A stretch of 64,000 nt of DNA from Pseudonocardia thermophila (GTDB lineage Bacteria; Actinomycetota; Actinomycetes; Mycobacteriales; Pseudonocardiaceae), in the NCBI RefSeq assembly GCF_900142365.1, contig NZ_FRAP01000023.1, positions 1 through 64,000 on the forward strand, in the 5' to 3' direction. How positions within the stretch are numbered: the stretch's first letter is position 1; each line of letters opens with the position of its first letter. This document shows positions 17,377-26,813 of the stretch, piece by piece. The position numbers and the translations under genes were made by a program. The notes under the pieces were generated by a model. The model saw only the letters and a list, made by a program, of their open reading frames with translations. It was not told the origin of the DNA and ran no database searches.

Positions 17377-17751
17377 TCATGACGGGTCGACCTTGCTCTC
17401 TTCCGTGCCGGGCCCGGGTCGGTCCCGGGCCCCGTACTGCTCGTCCAGGAACGTTCGCACCGGGTCGATCGAGAGCGGCCCCGCCACGCGCAAGGCGCGC
17501 GGGAACGCTGCACGGCGATCGGCTCGGGCGAGGCACTCCGGAGCGGGATGCAACCAGGCACCACGTCCGGGGAGCCGTCGACGTGGGTCAGGGGTGAGTA
17601 CCCCGTCCCGCACGACGACACGCAGGAGTACGCCAGCCGGTGATCGGGAGCGGCATCCGATGCATGTACGCACCGGCCCCGCTGCCTGATCGTGGGCCGG
17701 TGCCGAGTGTAGCGCAGCACCCTTGCCGTCCGTGACCCTGCGCCTCCCCAT
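17377..17751 (-). CDS. ylxR: YlxR family RNA-binding/regulatory protein
   Basis: A 124-residue DUF448 (YlxR) protein encoded between nusA and infB as in most Gram-positives. Signature residues are RTCIGCRSRSP near residue 28 and LPGRGAWLHPAPECLARA. The family has an RNA-binding-like fold, and in some Firmicutes it is described as nucleoid-associated or regulatory; its role here is not established. ATG 17751 is supported by AGGAG at 8 bases. The C-terminal tail after DEQYGA is low in complexity. Confidence 0.92.
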   Translation of the reverse strand: MGRRRVTDGKGAALHSAPAHDQAAGPVRTCIGCRSRSPAGVLLRVVVRDGVLTPDPRRRLPGRGAWLHPAPECLARADRRAAFPRALRVAGPLSIDPVRTFLDEQYGARDRPGPGTEESKVDPS

Positions 17752-17887
17752 CGATCACTCCTCCAGGCGCTTGCCGCCGGGCGACGGCGCTGTCGACACA
17801 GCGTCGACGGCGCGGTCCTCGATCCGCCTCGACCCCGGACGGATCCACCGCACGACCCGTGCGGCGTAGTGGCCGGAACGCGACCGG

Positions 17888-18919
17888 TCAGCCGGCGCCG
17901 GGACGCAGCCGGCCGGGATCAGCGCCGGTCGGGACGCCGGCGCGCGGATCGGCGTCGCTGCGGATGTCGATGCCCCATCCGGTCAGCCGGGCGGCCAGGC
18001 GCGCGTTCTGACCCTCCTTGCCGATGGCGAGCGAGAGCTGGAAGTCGGGCACGACCACCCGCGCCTTGCGCGCCTTCTCGTCGACGACCGTGACAGAGAC
18101 CACTTTCGACGGCGAGAGCGCGTTGCCCACGTAGGTGGCCGGATCCGGGGACCAGTCGATGATGTCGATCTTCTCCCCGGACAGCTCGCTCATCACGTTG
18201 CGCACGCGGGAGCCGACCGGGCCGATGCAGGCCCCCTTGGGGTTGACCCCCGGCACCGTCGACCGCACCGCGATCTTGGACCGGTGCCCGGCCTCGCGCG
18301 CCACCGACACGATCTCCACCGTGCCGTCGACGATCTCCGGGACCTCCAACGCGAACAGCTTGCGGACGAGGTTGGGATGCGTCCTGCTCAACGTGATCTG
18401 CGTGCCGCGCATTCCCCGGCTCACGCCGACGACGTAGCAGCGGATCCGCTCGCCGTGCTCGTAGCGCTCCCCCGGCACCTGCTCGGCGGCCGGCAGCACG
18501 CCCTCGGTCTGCGGCGACAGCTGCACGATCACCACCCCGCGGGCGTTGGCCCGGGCATCGCGCTGCACCACCCCGGTGACGATCTCGCCCTCCTTGGCGG
18601 AGAACTCGCCGTAGGTGCGCTCGTGCTCGGCGTCCCGCAGGCGCTGCAGGATCACCTGGCGGGCCGTGGTGGCCGCGATGCGGCCGAACCCCTCGGGGGT
18701 GTCGTCCCACTCGACGACGGTGCCGTCCGGCCGCGTCTCGCGCGCCAGCACCCGCACCACGCCGGTCTTGCGGTCGATGTCGATCCGCGCGTGCGGCTGG
18801 TGGCCCTCGGTGTGCTTGTACGCGGTGAGCAGGGCCGTCTCGATGGCCTCGAGGACGGTCTCGAAGGGGATGTCCTTGTCCCGCTCGATGGCGCGCAGCG
18901 CCGCGATGTCGACGTTCAT
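17888..18919 (-). CDS. nusA: transcription termination/antitermination protein NusA
   Basis: NusA binds RNA polymerase and nascent RNA and controls pausing, termination and antitermination. The 343-residue protein has an N-terminal polymerase-binding domain, an S1 domain (EGEIVTGVVQRDARANARGVVIV) and two KH domains (GACIGPVGSRVRNVMSEL and LAIGKEGQNARLAARLTG). It lacks the extra acidic repeats of E. coli NusA, as expected in actinobacteria. The start overlaps the rimP stop (ATGA), so the two are coupled. Confidence 0.97.
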   Translation of the reverse strand: MNVDIAALRAIERDKDIPFETVLEAIETALLTAYKHTEGHQPHARIDIDRKTGVVRVLARETRPDGTVVEWDDTPEGFGRIAATTARQVILQRLRDAEHERTYGEFSAKEGEIVTGVVQRDARANARGVVIVQLSPQTEGVLPAAEQVPGERYEHGERIRCYVVGVSRGMRGTQITLSRTHPNLVRKLFALEVPEIVDGTVEIVSVAREAGHRSKIAVRSTVPGVNPKGACIGPVGSRVRNVMSELSGEKIDIIDWSPDPATYVGNALSPSKVVSVTVVDEKARKARVVVPDFQLSLAIGKEGQNARLAARLTGWGIDIRSDADPRAGVPTGADPGRLRPGAG

Positions 18920-19461
18920 GACTCTTCCTCCGCCTGCGCCGCGGACGCGGCGCCGAGGGCCCGCAGCTCCGCCTCAGGGGCCGGCTTGAACTCCACCTCC
19001 ACGGTGGCCCGCCGGACGTCGGCGTAGCGCAGCTCGCGCGCCTGGCCGTCCACCAGCACGACCACCGACTCCGCACCGGCCGTGCCCACCCGCCCGGTGA
19101 ACTTCTGCCCGTCGGTCGTGGTGATCACGACCTTGCGCAGGTGCGCACGCTGCCAGTGCCGTGCCTTGGTGAGCGGGCGCTCCACACCCGGGGAGGTGAC
19201 CTCGAGCGTGTACGACCCGTTGATCAGGTGGTCGTGGCGGTCCAGCTCCGCCGACACCGACCGGGACAGCCCGGCCAGATCGTCCAGCCCCACCCCGTTG
19301 TCGGAGTCCACGATCACCTTGACGGTGTGGCGCCGGCCGGCGGCCCGGACGTCGATGTCGTCGAGCTCGAAGCCGGCGCCGGTGACGATCGGCTCCAGCA
19401 CGCCGTGCAGCTGCTCGGGCAGCGACCCGAGATCCTGCTGTACGGGTCGGGACGGCGACAT
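18916..19461 (-). CDS. rimP: ribosome maturation factor RimP
   Basis: RimP assists 30S assembly. The 181-residue protein has the typical LEPIVTGAGFELDDIDVR opening, VIVDSDNGVGLDDLAGLSRSV and the YTLEVTSPGVERPLTKARHW signature. It is the first gene of the rimP-nusA-ylxR-infB-DUF503-rbfA run. The C-terminus is extended by an Ala/Glu-rich tail that overlaps nusA. Confidence 0.95.
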   Translation of the reverse strand: MSPSRPVQQDLGSLPEQLHGVLEPIVTGAGFELDDIDVRAAGRRHTVKVIVDSDNGVGLDDLAGLSRSVSAELDRHDHLINGSYTLEVTSPGVERPLTKARHWQRAHLRKVVITTTDGQKFTGRVGTAGAESVVVLVDGQARELRYADVRRATVEVEFKPAPEAELRALGAASAAQAEEES

Positions 19462-19689
19462 GACGAACTCCTCCTGCGACGCGCGCGTCCTCTACGGACT
19501 CGGCGCTCGTGGTCGATCGGGACCGCGGACGCGGTGCGGTCCGTCAGCGTAGCGCGCCGCGGCCCACGAGCAGCGCCACCGTCGACCGGCGCACCCCGTC
19601 GGGCGCGGGCCTGGCAGGATGGCGCCTCGGCGGCCCCGGCGCTCCCCGGGCGCTGCCGCACCGGCGACGCGAGGTTGGGGAGGAGGCCC
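19462..19689. promoter_or_regulatory. divergent promoter region of the rimP operon and the DUF4439 pair
   Basis: This 228-base spacer separates rimP (minus) from a lipoprotein gene (plus). A possible minus-strand -10 element, TACGCT, lies at 19546-19551. Just downstream of it, in the would-be leader, are 7-bp inverted arms at 19520-19526 and 19536-19542 (GGACCGC / GCGGTCC). Promoter strength and start sites cannot be judged from sequence. Confidence 0.3.
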
Positions 19690-20226
19690 GTGGACCCGCT
19701 GCACCGGCCCGGCGGCACCCGCCTCACCCGGCGGTGCGTGCTGACCAGGGTGCTGCCCGCGCTCGCGGCGCTCCCGGCCGGCACCACCGCGCTCGGCGGC
19801 TGCTCGCTGCTCGGGCAGGACAACGCCCGCCAGCCCGATCCTCTTCCCGGGCTGGCCGACGCCGCCCGCGACGACGCCGCGCTGGCCGCCGCCGCGATCG
19901 CGGCCGACGCGAGCCTGCGGTCCCGGCTGGAGCCGCTGCGCGCCGCCCGGCTCGCGCACGCCGCGGCGCTCGACCAGCTGCTCGGCCGGCCGGTGAACAC
20001 GGACACCGCGGCCGCCCCCACGACGGCTGCCGCTGCTCCCACGACGACCCCGGCCCCGGGCTCCCGCTCCTCCCGCGGCAGCGGCCCGGGCGTGCGGGAG
20101 GTGCACGACGCGGTCGCGGCGTCGGCCTCCGCCGCGGCCGACGCCGCGCTCACCCTGCCCCCCGACAAGGTCGGACTGGTCGCGTCCATCGCCGCCTGCT
20201 GCTCGGCGTACGCGGCGCTGCTGTAA
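19690..20226 (+). CDS. Tat-like lipoprotein, Ala-rich
   Basis: A 178-residue exported protein. The N-terminus has a twin-arginine-like TRRCVLTRVLPALAALPAG followed by a lipobox (ALGGC, Cys about 38). The rest is Ala-rich and helical, with a Pro/Thr linker (APTTAAAAPTTTPAP). The start GTG 19690 follows GGAGG at 5-6 bases. It is paired with a DUF4439 gene 41 bases downstream, the same arrangement found beside rimP in mycobacteria. The function is unknown. Confidence 0.75.
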   Translation: MDPLHRPGGTRLTRRCVLTRVLPALAALPAGTTALGGCSLLGQDNARQPDPLPGLADAARDDAALAAAAIAADASLRSRLEPLRAARLAHAAALDQLLGRPVNTDTAAAPTTAAAAPTTTPAPGSRSSRGSGPGVREVHDAVAASASAAADAALTLPPDKVGLVASIAACCSAYAALL

Positions 20227-20267
20227 GGCACCGGAACCGCAGCCACGGAAACAGCGCGGAGACGATC

Positions 20268-20744
20268 ATGAGCACCGCCCAACCCGCCCGGACCGGCGTC
20301 GACGAGGTCACGATCGCCGCACTGCAGCAGGCGCTCGCCGCCGAGCACGCCGCCGTCTGGTGCTACTCGCTCGCCGTCGCGTTCCTCGGGGCCGAGCAGC
20401 GCGCCGCCGCGCGCACCGACACCGACGCGCACCGGGAGCTGCGCAACCAGATCGCGAACACGCTGTCCAGCATCGGCTCGCAGCCGGTGTCCGCCCAGCC
20501 CGCCTACAGCCCGCCGGAGAAGGTCACCGACGCCGCGTCGGCGGCCCGGCTGCTCGTCGTGGCCGAGACCGACGCGCTCGTCGCGTGGCGCTCGGTGCTG
20601 GAGCGCAGCAGCGAGCGCGCCCTGCGCAAGGCCGCGCTCGACGCGCTCACCTCGGCGACCGTGCGCTGCGCCCGCTGGCGCGAGGTCGTCGGCCGCGAAC
20701 CGGCGGTGCCGCAGTTCCCCGGGGCCCCCGAGGCCACCCCCTGA
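20268..20744 (+). CDS. DUF4439 ferritin-like protein
   Basis: A 158-residue mostly helical protein of the DUF4439/ferritin-like group. The motif ALAAEHAAVWCYSLAVAFLG near residues 22-42 has the Glu and His typical of these four-helix bundles. Later helices carry ALVAWRSVLERSSERALR. Whether it binds metal is not established, because only some of the usual Glu/His ligands are evident. It is probably co-transcribed with the upstream lipoprotein. Confidence 0.78.
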   Translation: MSTAQPARTGVDEVTIAALQQALAAEHAAVWCYSLAVAFLGAEQRAAARTDTDAHRELRNQIANTLSSIGSQPVSAQPAYSPPEKVTDAASAARLLVVAETDALVAWRSVLERSSERALRKAALDALTSATVRCARWREVVGREPAVPQFPGAPEATP

Positions 20745-20757
20745 CGAGGAACCCGAC

Positions 20758-21795
20758 TCAGCGCTTCAGGGCACGCACGACGCGGTCGAGATCGTTCGCG
20801 TCGTTGTAGAGGTGGAATCCCACCCGCACCGCGCCGGCGCGCACGCTCGAGCGCACCCCGGCCGCGGCCAGTCGCTCACCCACGTCCGGGCCGGACAGCG
20901 ACACGATCGCCGACCCTGCGGGCGCCATCCCCAGCTCGGCTCGCAGGGCGTCGGCGAGCCCGACGCAGTGCGCGTGCACAGCAGCCCGGTCCAGCCCGGC
21001 CAGCCACGGCAGCGCCGCCGCGGCACCCACCTGGGCGAACCACACGGGCGAGACGTCGAACGCCCGCGCGTCCGGGGCGAGCCGCAGCGGCAGGTCGTAC
21101 ACGGTGGTCCACGGATCGTCCCCGGCGTACCAGCCGGCCTGGTGCGCCACCATCCGCTCCCGCACCGACGGGCTGACGGCCAACCACGCACAGCCGCGCG
21201 GGGAGAGCAGCCACTTGTAGCCGGCGCCGACCACCGCGTCCGCCCAGCCGATCTCGGCGTCGAGCCAGCCGAGCGACTGGGACACGTCCAGCACCACCGT
21301 CGTGCCGGCGGCCTGCGCGGCCCGCAACCCGGCGAGATCGGCCACGGCGCCGTCGGCGGACTGGACGACGCTCACCGCGACCAGGTCCGCCTCGGCGGCG
21401 CGGTCCGCGAGCTCGGCCGCGGGCACCTCGTCGACGACCACGCCGCGGGCGGCCTGCGCGGCGAACGGGAACGTCACGCTGGTGAACTCGCCGGCCCGCA
21501 CCACCACCCGGCTGCCCGCCGGCAGGCTCACCGCCACCTGCGCGACCAGCTGCGACACCGTGGCACCGATCGCGACCCGCTCCACCGGCACGCCGACGAG
21601 CGCAGCGAACCCGGCTCGCGCTGCGGCGACGTCGGCGTCGAAGTCCGGAGGTGACGATCGGCCCCGCCGCCAGTCCGCCACCGCCCGCTCCACCGCATCG
21701 GCCACCGCTGCGGGCGGGATACCGATGCTCGCGGTGTTGAGGTAGCCGTCGGGGACGTCGAACTGCTCTCCGAACGCGGTGCGCATGTCCCGCAT
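20758..21795 (-). CDS. class V aminotransferase family PLP enzyme
   Basis: A 345-residue PLP-dependent enzyme of the isopenicillin-N-epimerase/cysteine-desulfurase-like group. The PLP lysine is in GAGYKWLLSPRG. The preceding TVVLDVSQSLGWLDAEI carries the Asp that contacts the PLP nitrogen, and NTASIGIPP is the usual N-terminal substrate loop. The true substrate is unknown. Starts at 21807, 21795 and 21786 are all in frame. The earliest overlaps the start codon of yjbQ in the palindrome CCATGG, so one of the later ones is more likely. Confidence 0.8.
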   Translation of the reverse strand: MRDMRTAFGEQFDVPDGYLNTASIGIPPAAVADAVERAVADWRRGRSSPPDFDADVAAARAGFAALVGVPVERVAIGATVSQLVAQVAVSLPAGSRVVVRAGEFTSVTFPFAAQAARGVVVDEVPAAELADRAAEADLVAVSVVQSADGAVADLAGLRAAQAAGTTVVLDVSQSLGWLDAEIGWADAVVGAGYKWLLSPRGCAWLAVSPSVRERMVAHQAGWYAGDDPWTTVYDLPLRLAPDARAFDVSPVWFAQVGAAAALPWLAGLDRAAVHAHCVGLADALRAELGMAPAGSAIVSLSGPDVGERLAAAGVRSSVRAGAVRVGFHLYNDANDLDRVVRALKR

Positions 21796-21805
21796 GATGG
21801 TCGCC

Positions 21806-22216
21806 ATGGAGTCGACCGTCATCGAGATTCGCACGGGCACCGCCGAGACCGTCGTCGATCTCACGTCGCAGATCGCCGCGTTCCTGCGCTCGGTCCGGGC
21901 CGGGGACGGCCTGCTCAACGTCTGGGTGCCGCACGCCACCGCCGGCGTGGCGATCATCGAGACGGGCGCGGGCAGCGACACCGACCTGCTCGCGGCGCTC
22001 CGCGACCTCCTGCCCGCCGACGACCGCTGGCGGCATCGCCACGGCAGCCCCGGGCACGGCCGCGACCACGTGCTGCCGGCGTTCATCTCCCCGTCGGCGT
22101 CGGTGCCGGTGATCGGCGGGCGCGCCGCGCTCGGCACGTGGCAGTCGATCTGCCTGGTCGACACCAACGCCGACAACCCGGTGCGGCAGGTGCGGCTGTC
22201 GTTCCTCGCCGGCTGA
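21806..22216 (+). CDS. yjbQ: UPF0047 / YjbQ family protein
   Basis: A 136-residue protein of the YjbQ (UPF0047) family. Conserved elements are VWVPHATAGVAIIE, the His-rich WRHRHGSPGHGRDHV loop and LGTWQSICLVDTN near the C-terminus, a near-invariant family signature. Some members show thiamine-phosphate synthase activity in vitro, but the in vivo role is uncertain. It is divergent from the aminotransferase with essentially no spacer and converges on the FHA gene with 9 bases between the stops. Confidence 0.88.
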   Translation: MESTVIEIRTGTAETVVDLTSQIAAFLRSVRAGDGLLNVWVPHATAGVAIIETGAGSDTDLLAALRDLLPADDRWRHRHGSPGHGRDHVLPAFISPSASVPVIGGRAALGTWQSICLVDTNADNPVRQVRLSFLAG

Positions 22217-22225
22217 CCGGCGGCT

Positions 22226-24028
22226 TCACGCCGACGAGGCACCGTCGGGCGCCTCGAAGACGAACGTGCGCCCGCCCATGCGGACCCGGGTGCCCGGCAC
22301 GAGCCGGCGGGACCGGCCGGGCGGCAGCGGCGACCAGCCCTGCTGGGAGGGGCCGGCGACGAACGTGCCGTTGCGCGACCCGGTGTCGGACAGCAGCACG
22401 TCCCAGCCGTCGATGTGGATCTCGGCGTGGACCCGCGACACCGCGCCGGAGCGGTCCTCCACGACGATCGGGCGCAGCTCGCCGGACGTCACCCGCTGGT
22501 CGGACTCGGGCATCCGGCCGACGAGGAAATCCGCGTCGACGGTGTAGGTCGCGCCGTCGTCGAACACGAGCACGCCGAGCGGCGGGCGGGGACCGACGAC
22601 GACCGAGCCGCGCTCGTCGATGCGGCCGCCGCACTGGGTGCAGAACTGCGATCGCGGGTCGTTGAGGTGCCCGCGGGCGCAGAGCAGGCCCGGTACCTGG
22701 TGCTCGGCGTCGGCCGGCGGCGGGGCGGCGCCGTTCTGGCTCGCCGGGTGCCCGTTGCGCGCCGGTGCGGCCGGTGGCGCCGGTGATGGCACGGAGGACG
22801 ACGGCGCGGAGGACGACGGCGCGGAGGACGACGGCGCGGAGGACGACGGCGCGGAGGACGACGGCGCGGAGGACGACGGCGCGGAGGACGACGGCGCGGA
22901 GGACGACGGCGCGGAGGACGACGGCGCGGAGGACGACGGCGCGGAGGACGAGGGCGCTGCCTCCGTGGGGGCTTCGGTGGGCGCCTTCCGCGGGGCCGGG
23001 ACCGTCCCGGACGGCTCTCGCTCGGCAGGCTCGGCCGGAAGCGGCGCGGCCTCGGTGATCTCGCCGTCCGCGGTCTTCTCGGGGATCACCTTCTCCGAGG
23101 TCAGCTGCTCGGTGCCCGAACGCGGGGTCGGCGGATCGGCCAGGCCGACGTCGGCCGCCGCGGGCTCGCCGTCGCTCCGCCCGTAGACGGCGTGCCGGGC
23201 CGGTGCCCGGGCCGGATCCTGCGGCGCGACCCGCGGCGAGCGAGCGGCCGGCTGGGCGTCCCCGCCGCCGGTCTCCTTCGGACCCGGGCCGGCGAACCAC
23301 TCGCCGGAGAAGTCCTCGCCGGCGCCGCGCTCGTCCGGGCGCTCGGGCGGTGCCTGCACCGACCCGGTGCGGGCGACCGCCCGCTCACCGGACTCGGGGC
23401 TGCGCAGCTCCACCGCGGGGACCACCCCGTTGCCGCGGGGGTGCGGGCCGGGATCGGGGGCCAGCGGCGAACGTTCGGGCAGCGGCTGGACCCGCCGCGG
23501 CTCGGCCGGGACCGGTCGGGACGCGGAGGCGGCCGCCGGCCGCGAGGCACTCGGGCCACCGCCGTGGATGATCGCGCCGGAGCCGGGGACGACGCCGCCG
23601 CGCAGATCGAGCACGTCCGGCAGGGAGCCGATCCGCCCGACGGCGCCGTGCAGCGCCAACCGCACGGGCCCGGTGACGGGCAGGAGCCGGTCGGTCCAGG
23701 CGGCCGCGTCGGTGCCGGACAGCACCGTGTCGCCGATCTCCACCATCGCAGCGCCGGACAGGAACACCGCCAGCTGCTCTCCCACCGTCGAGACGGTGCC
23801 GAACACGATGCGGTCGGGAAGATCGTCCTCGCTCGCCAGCCAGCGGGCCAGCGACCGGGCGAGCGCGCGGCCGGGCTCGGGGCCCGCGGCGTCGGCGCAG
23901 CGGGTGAGCAGCGCGCGCAGCAGGTCCGGTTCAGCGCACCGCGCCACCACCACGACACCGGGGAACCGCCCGACGACGTCCCCGGGCTCGCCCGGCAGCA
24001 CCGCCACGCGGGCTGCGTCGAACTCCAT
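22226..24028 (-). CDS. FHA-domain protein with zinc ribbon and Ser-rich repeat
   Basis: A 600-residue protein in four parts. Residues 1 to about 150 form an unrecognised folded domain (MEFDAARVAVLPGEPGDVVG...). A long Pro/Ala/Ser-rich linker contains 11 APSSS pentapeptides. A zinc ribbon has paired cysteines (CARGH and CTQCGG). A C-terminal FHA domain has GRMPESDQRV, SRVHAEI and SRNGTFV, the phosphothreonine-binding signature. It should read phosphorylation by a Ser/Thr kinase; one is encoded 2.8 kb away. ATG 24028 has GGAGGG upstream. Confidence 0.85.
   Translation of the reverse strand: MEFDAARVAVLPGEPGDVVGRFPGVVVVARCAEPDLLRALLTRCADAAGPEPGRALARSLARWLASEDDLPDRIVFGTVSTVGEQLAVFLSGAAMVEIGDTVLSGTDAAAWTDRLLPVTGPVRLALHGAVGRIGSLPDVLDLRGGVVPGSGAIIHGGGPSASRPAAASASRPVPAEPRRVQPLPERSPLAPDPGPHPRGNGVVPAVELRSPESGERAVARTGSVQAPPERPDERGAGEDFSGEWFAGPGPKETGGGDAQPAARSPRVAPQDPARAPARHAVYGRSDGEPAAADVGLADPPTPRSGTEQLTSEKVIPEKTADGEITEAAPLPAEPAEREPSGTVPAPRKAPTEAPTEAAPSSSAPSSSAPSSSAPSSSAPSSSAPSSSAPSSSAPSSSAPSSSAPSSSAPSSSVPSPAPPAAPARNGHPASQNGAAPPPADAEHQVPGLLCARGHLNDPRSQFCTQCGGRIDERGSVVVGPRPPLGVLVFDDGATYTVDADFLVGRMPESDQRVTSGELRPIVVEDRSGAVSRVHAEIHIDGWDVLLSDTGSRNGTFVAGPSQQGWSPLPPGRSRRLVPGTRVRMGGRTFVFEAPDGASSA
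22794..22958 (-). repeat. 15-bp tandem array encoding APSSS pentapeptides
   Basis: On the plus strand the unit GAGGACGACGGCGCG is repeated perfectly ten times (22794-22943), with a degenerate eleventh copy to 22958. It lies in the FHA protein linker and keeps the reading frame, so copy-number changes would only alter linker length. Confidence 0.95.
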
Positions 24029-24277
24029 CAGAAACACCCTCCCCCCAGGGGCCGGTGGTGCCCGTGCGGCAACGGCACCGGCTCGTCCACCCGGAGCAAC
24101 CCGACTATCCCCGGGGCGGACGGGGACGGCAAGGACGCCCGCCACACCCCGCCGACCAGCGCGAACGGTGATCGGCACAGGGTGTGCCCGGCCCCTGACC
24201 CAGCGCAGCCGGGCCGGTGCGGGCGGGGGCGACGACCGGTCGATCGAACCCGCATCGCCGCCTCCTCGTCCTCCTGG

Positions 24278-26026
<1,749 letters not shown>

Positions 26027-26067
26027 GCGACGAGGGTAGCGACGTGCCTCACGACCGGTCGCGCCGG

Positions 26068-26712
26068 TTACCGCTGTCCGTCCCGGACGTAGCGCAGCAG
26101 CACCAGATCGCCCATCGGCCGGGCCTCGGCGAGACGCAGGTCGAGGCGCTGCACCTCGGTGCGCAGCCCACCGAACCGCGGCGCCGTCGGATCGCCCACG
26201 ACCAGCGGCGCGACGACCACCTGCAGCTCGTCGACCACGTCGGCGGTGAGCACGAGCCGGTGCACCTGCGCCCCGCCCTCGACCATCAACCGCTCCACCC
26301 CGCGCCCGTGCAGATCGGCCAGCACGACGCCGAGATCCAGCGGGTCACCGGCGTCGACGATCGTGGCGGCCCCGCCCAGCCGCTCCATCGCCACGTCCGG
26401 CCGCGAGGTGTAGACCAGCCGCGCGGCGTCGCCGGTGGTGAAGAACCTGGCGTCCGGGTCCAGTTCCCCCGACCCGGACAGCACCACCTTCACCGGGTCC
26501 CGCCCACGCGAGCGGTCGCGCAGCACCAGCCGCGGATCGTCCCGCCGCAGGGTGCCGGCGCCGACCAGGATCGCGTCGACCCCCGCCCGCTCCGCGTCCA
26601 CCCGGTCCAGGTCGGCGTCGTCGGAGAGGATCAACCGCGTCGGCGACGCGTCGTCGATCGCACCGTCGAGGCTGATGGCGACGGACAGCAGCACGAACGG
26701 TCGTCTGGCCAC
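26068..26712 (-). CDS. RibD C-terminal-like pyrimidine reductase family protein
   Basis: A 214-residue stand-alone reductase domain related to the C-terminal half of RibD and to dihydrofolate reductase-like folds. The N-terminal RRPFVLLSVAISLDGAID, the DAILVGAGTLRRDDPRL nucleotide-binding region and LMVEGGAQVHRLVL are diagnostic. No deaminase domain is present, so riboflavin synthesis cannot be assumed; many actinobacterial paralogues have unknown substrates. The GTG start fits the family opening. Confidence 0.85.
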   Translation of the reverse strand: MARRPFVLLSVAISLDGAIDDASPTRLILSDDADLDRVDAERAGVDAILVGAGTLRRDDPRLVLRDRSRGRDPVKVVLSGSGELDPDARFFTTGDAARLVYTSRPDVAMERLGGAATIVDAGDPLDLGVVLADLHGRGVERLMVEGGAQVHRLVLTADVVDELQVVVAPLVVGDPTAPRFGGLRTEVQRLDLRLAEARPMGDLVLLRYVRDGQR

Positions 26713-26767
26713 GCACCTGATCCTGCCCTGTCGGCCTGGCGGTGCTTGCCGGGATCGGCGGGAACAC

Positions 26768-26792
26768 CGCCGAGCGGCTTCCCCGCTCGGCG
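26768..26792 (-). terminator. hairpin after the kinase/Kelch gene
   Basis: Perfect 10-bp arms (CGCCGAGCGG / CCGCTCGGCG) with a 5-base loop lie 21 bases past the kinase stop and upstream of the RibD-C-like gene. There is no U-run, but GC content is high, as is usual for terminators in this kind of genome. Confidence 0.55.
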
Positions 26793-26813
26793 TTCTTCCC
26801 CGCACCCTGGGGT

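Noticed and set aside
14130..17597. A 1155-codon open frame on the plus strand across infB
   Set aside because: It is fully antisense to infB, whose motifs are unmistakable; the frame is an artefact of GC-rich codon third positions.
22794..22958. Possible CRISPR array
   Set aside because: Units are 15 bp with no spacers and in frame inside the FHA gene; no cas genes are near.
22765..23058. Plus-strand frame of RRTTA repeats
   Set aside because: Other-frame reading of the APSSS-coding array of the FHA gene.
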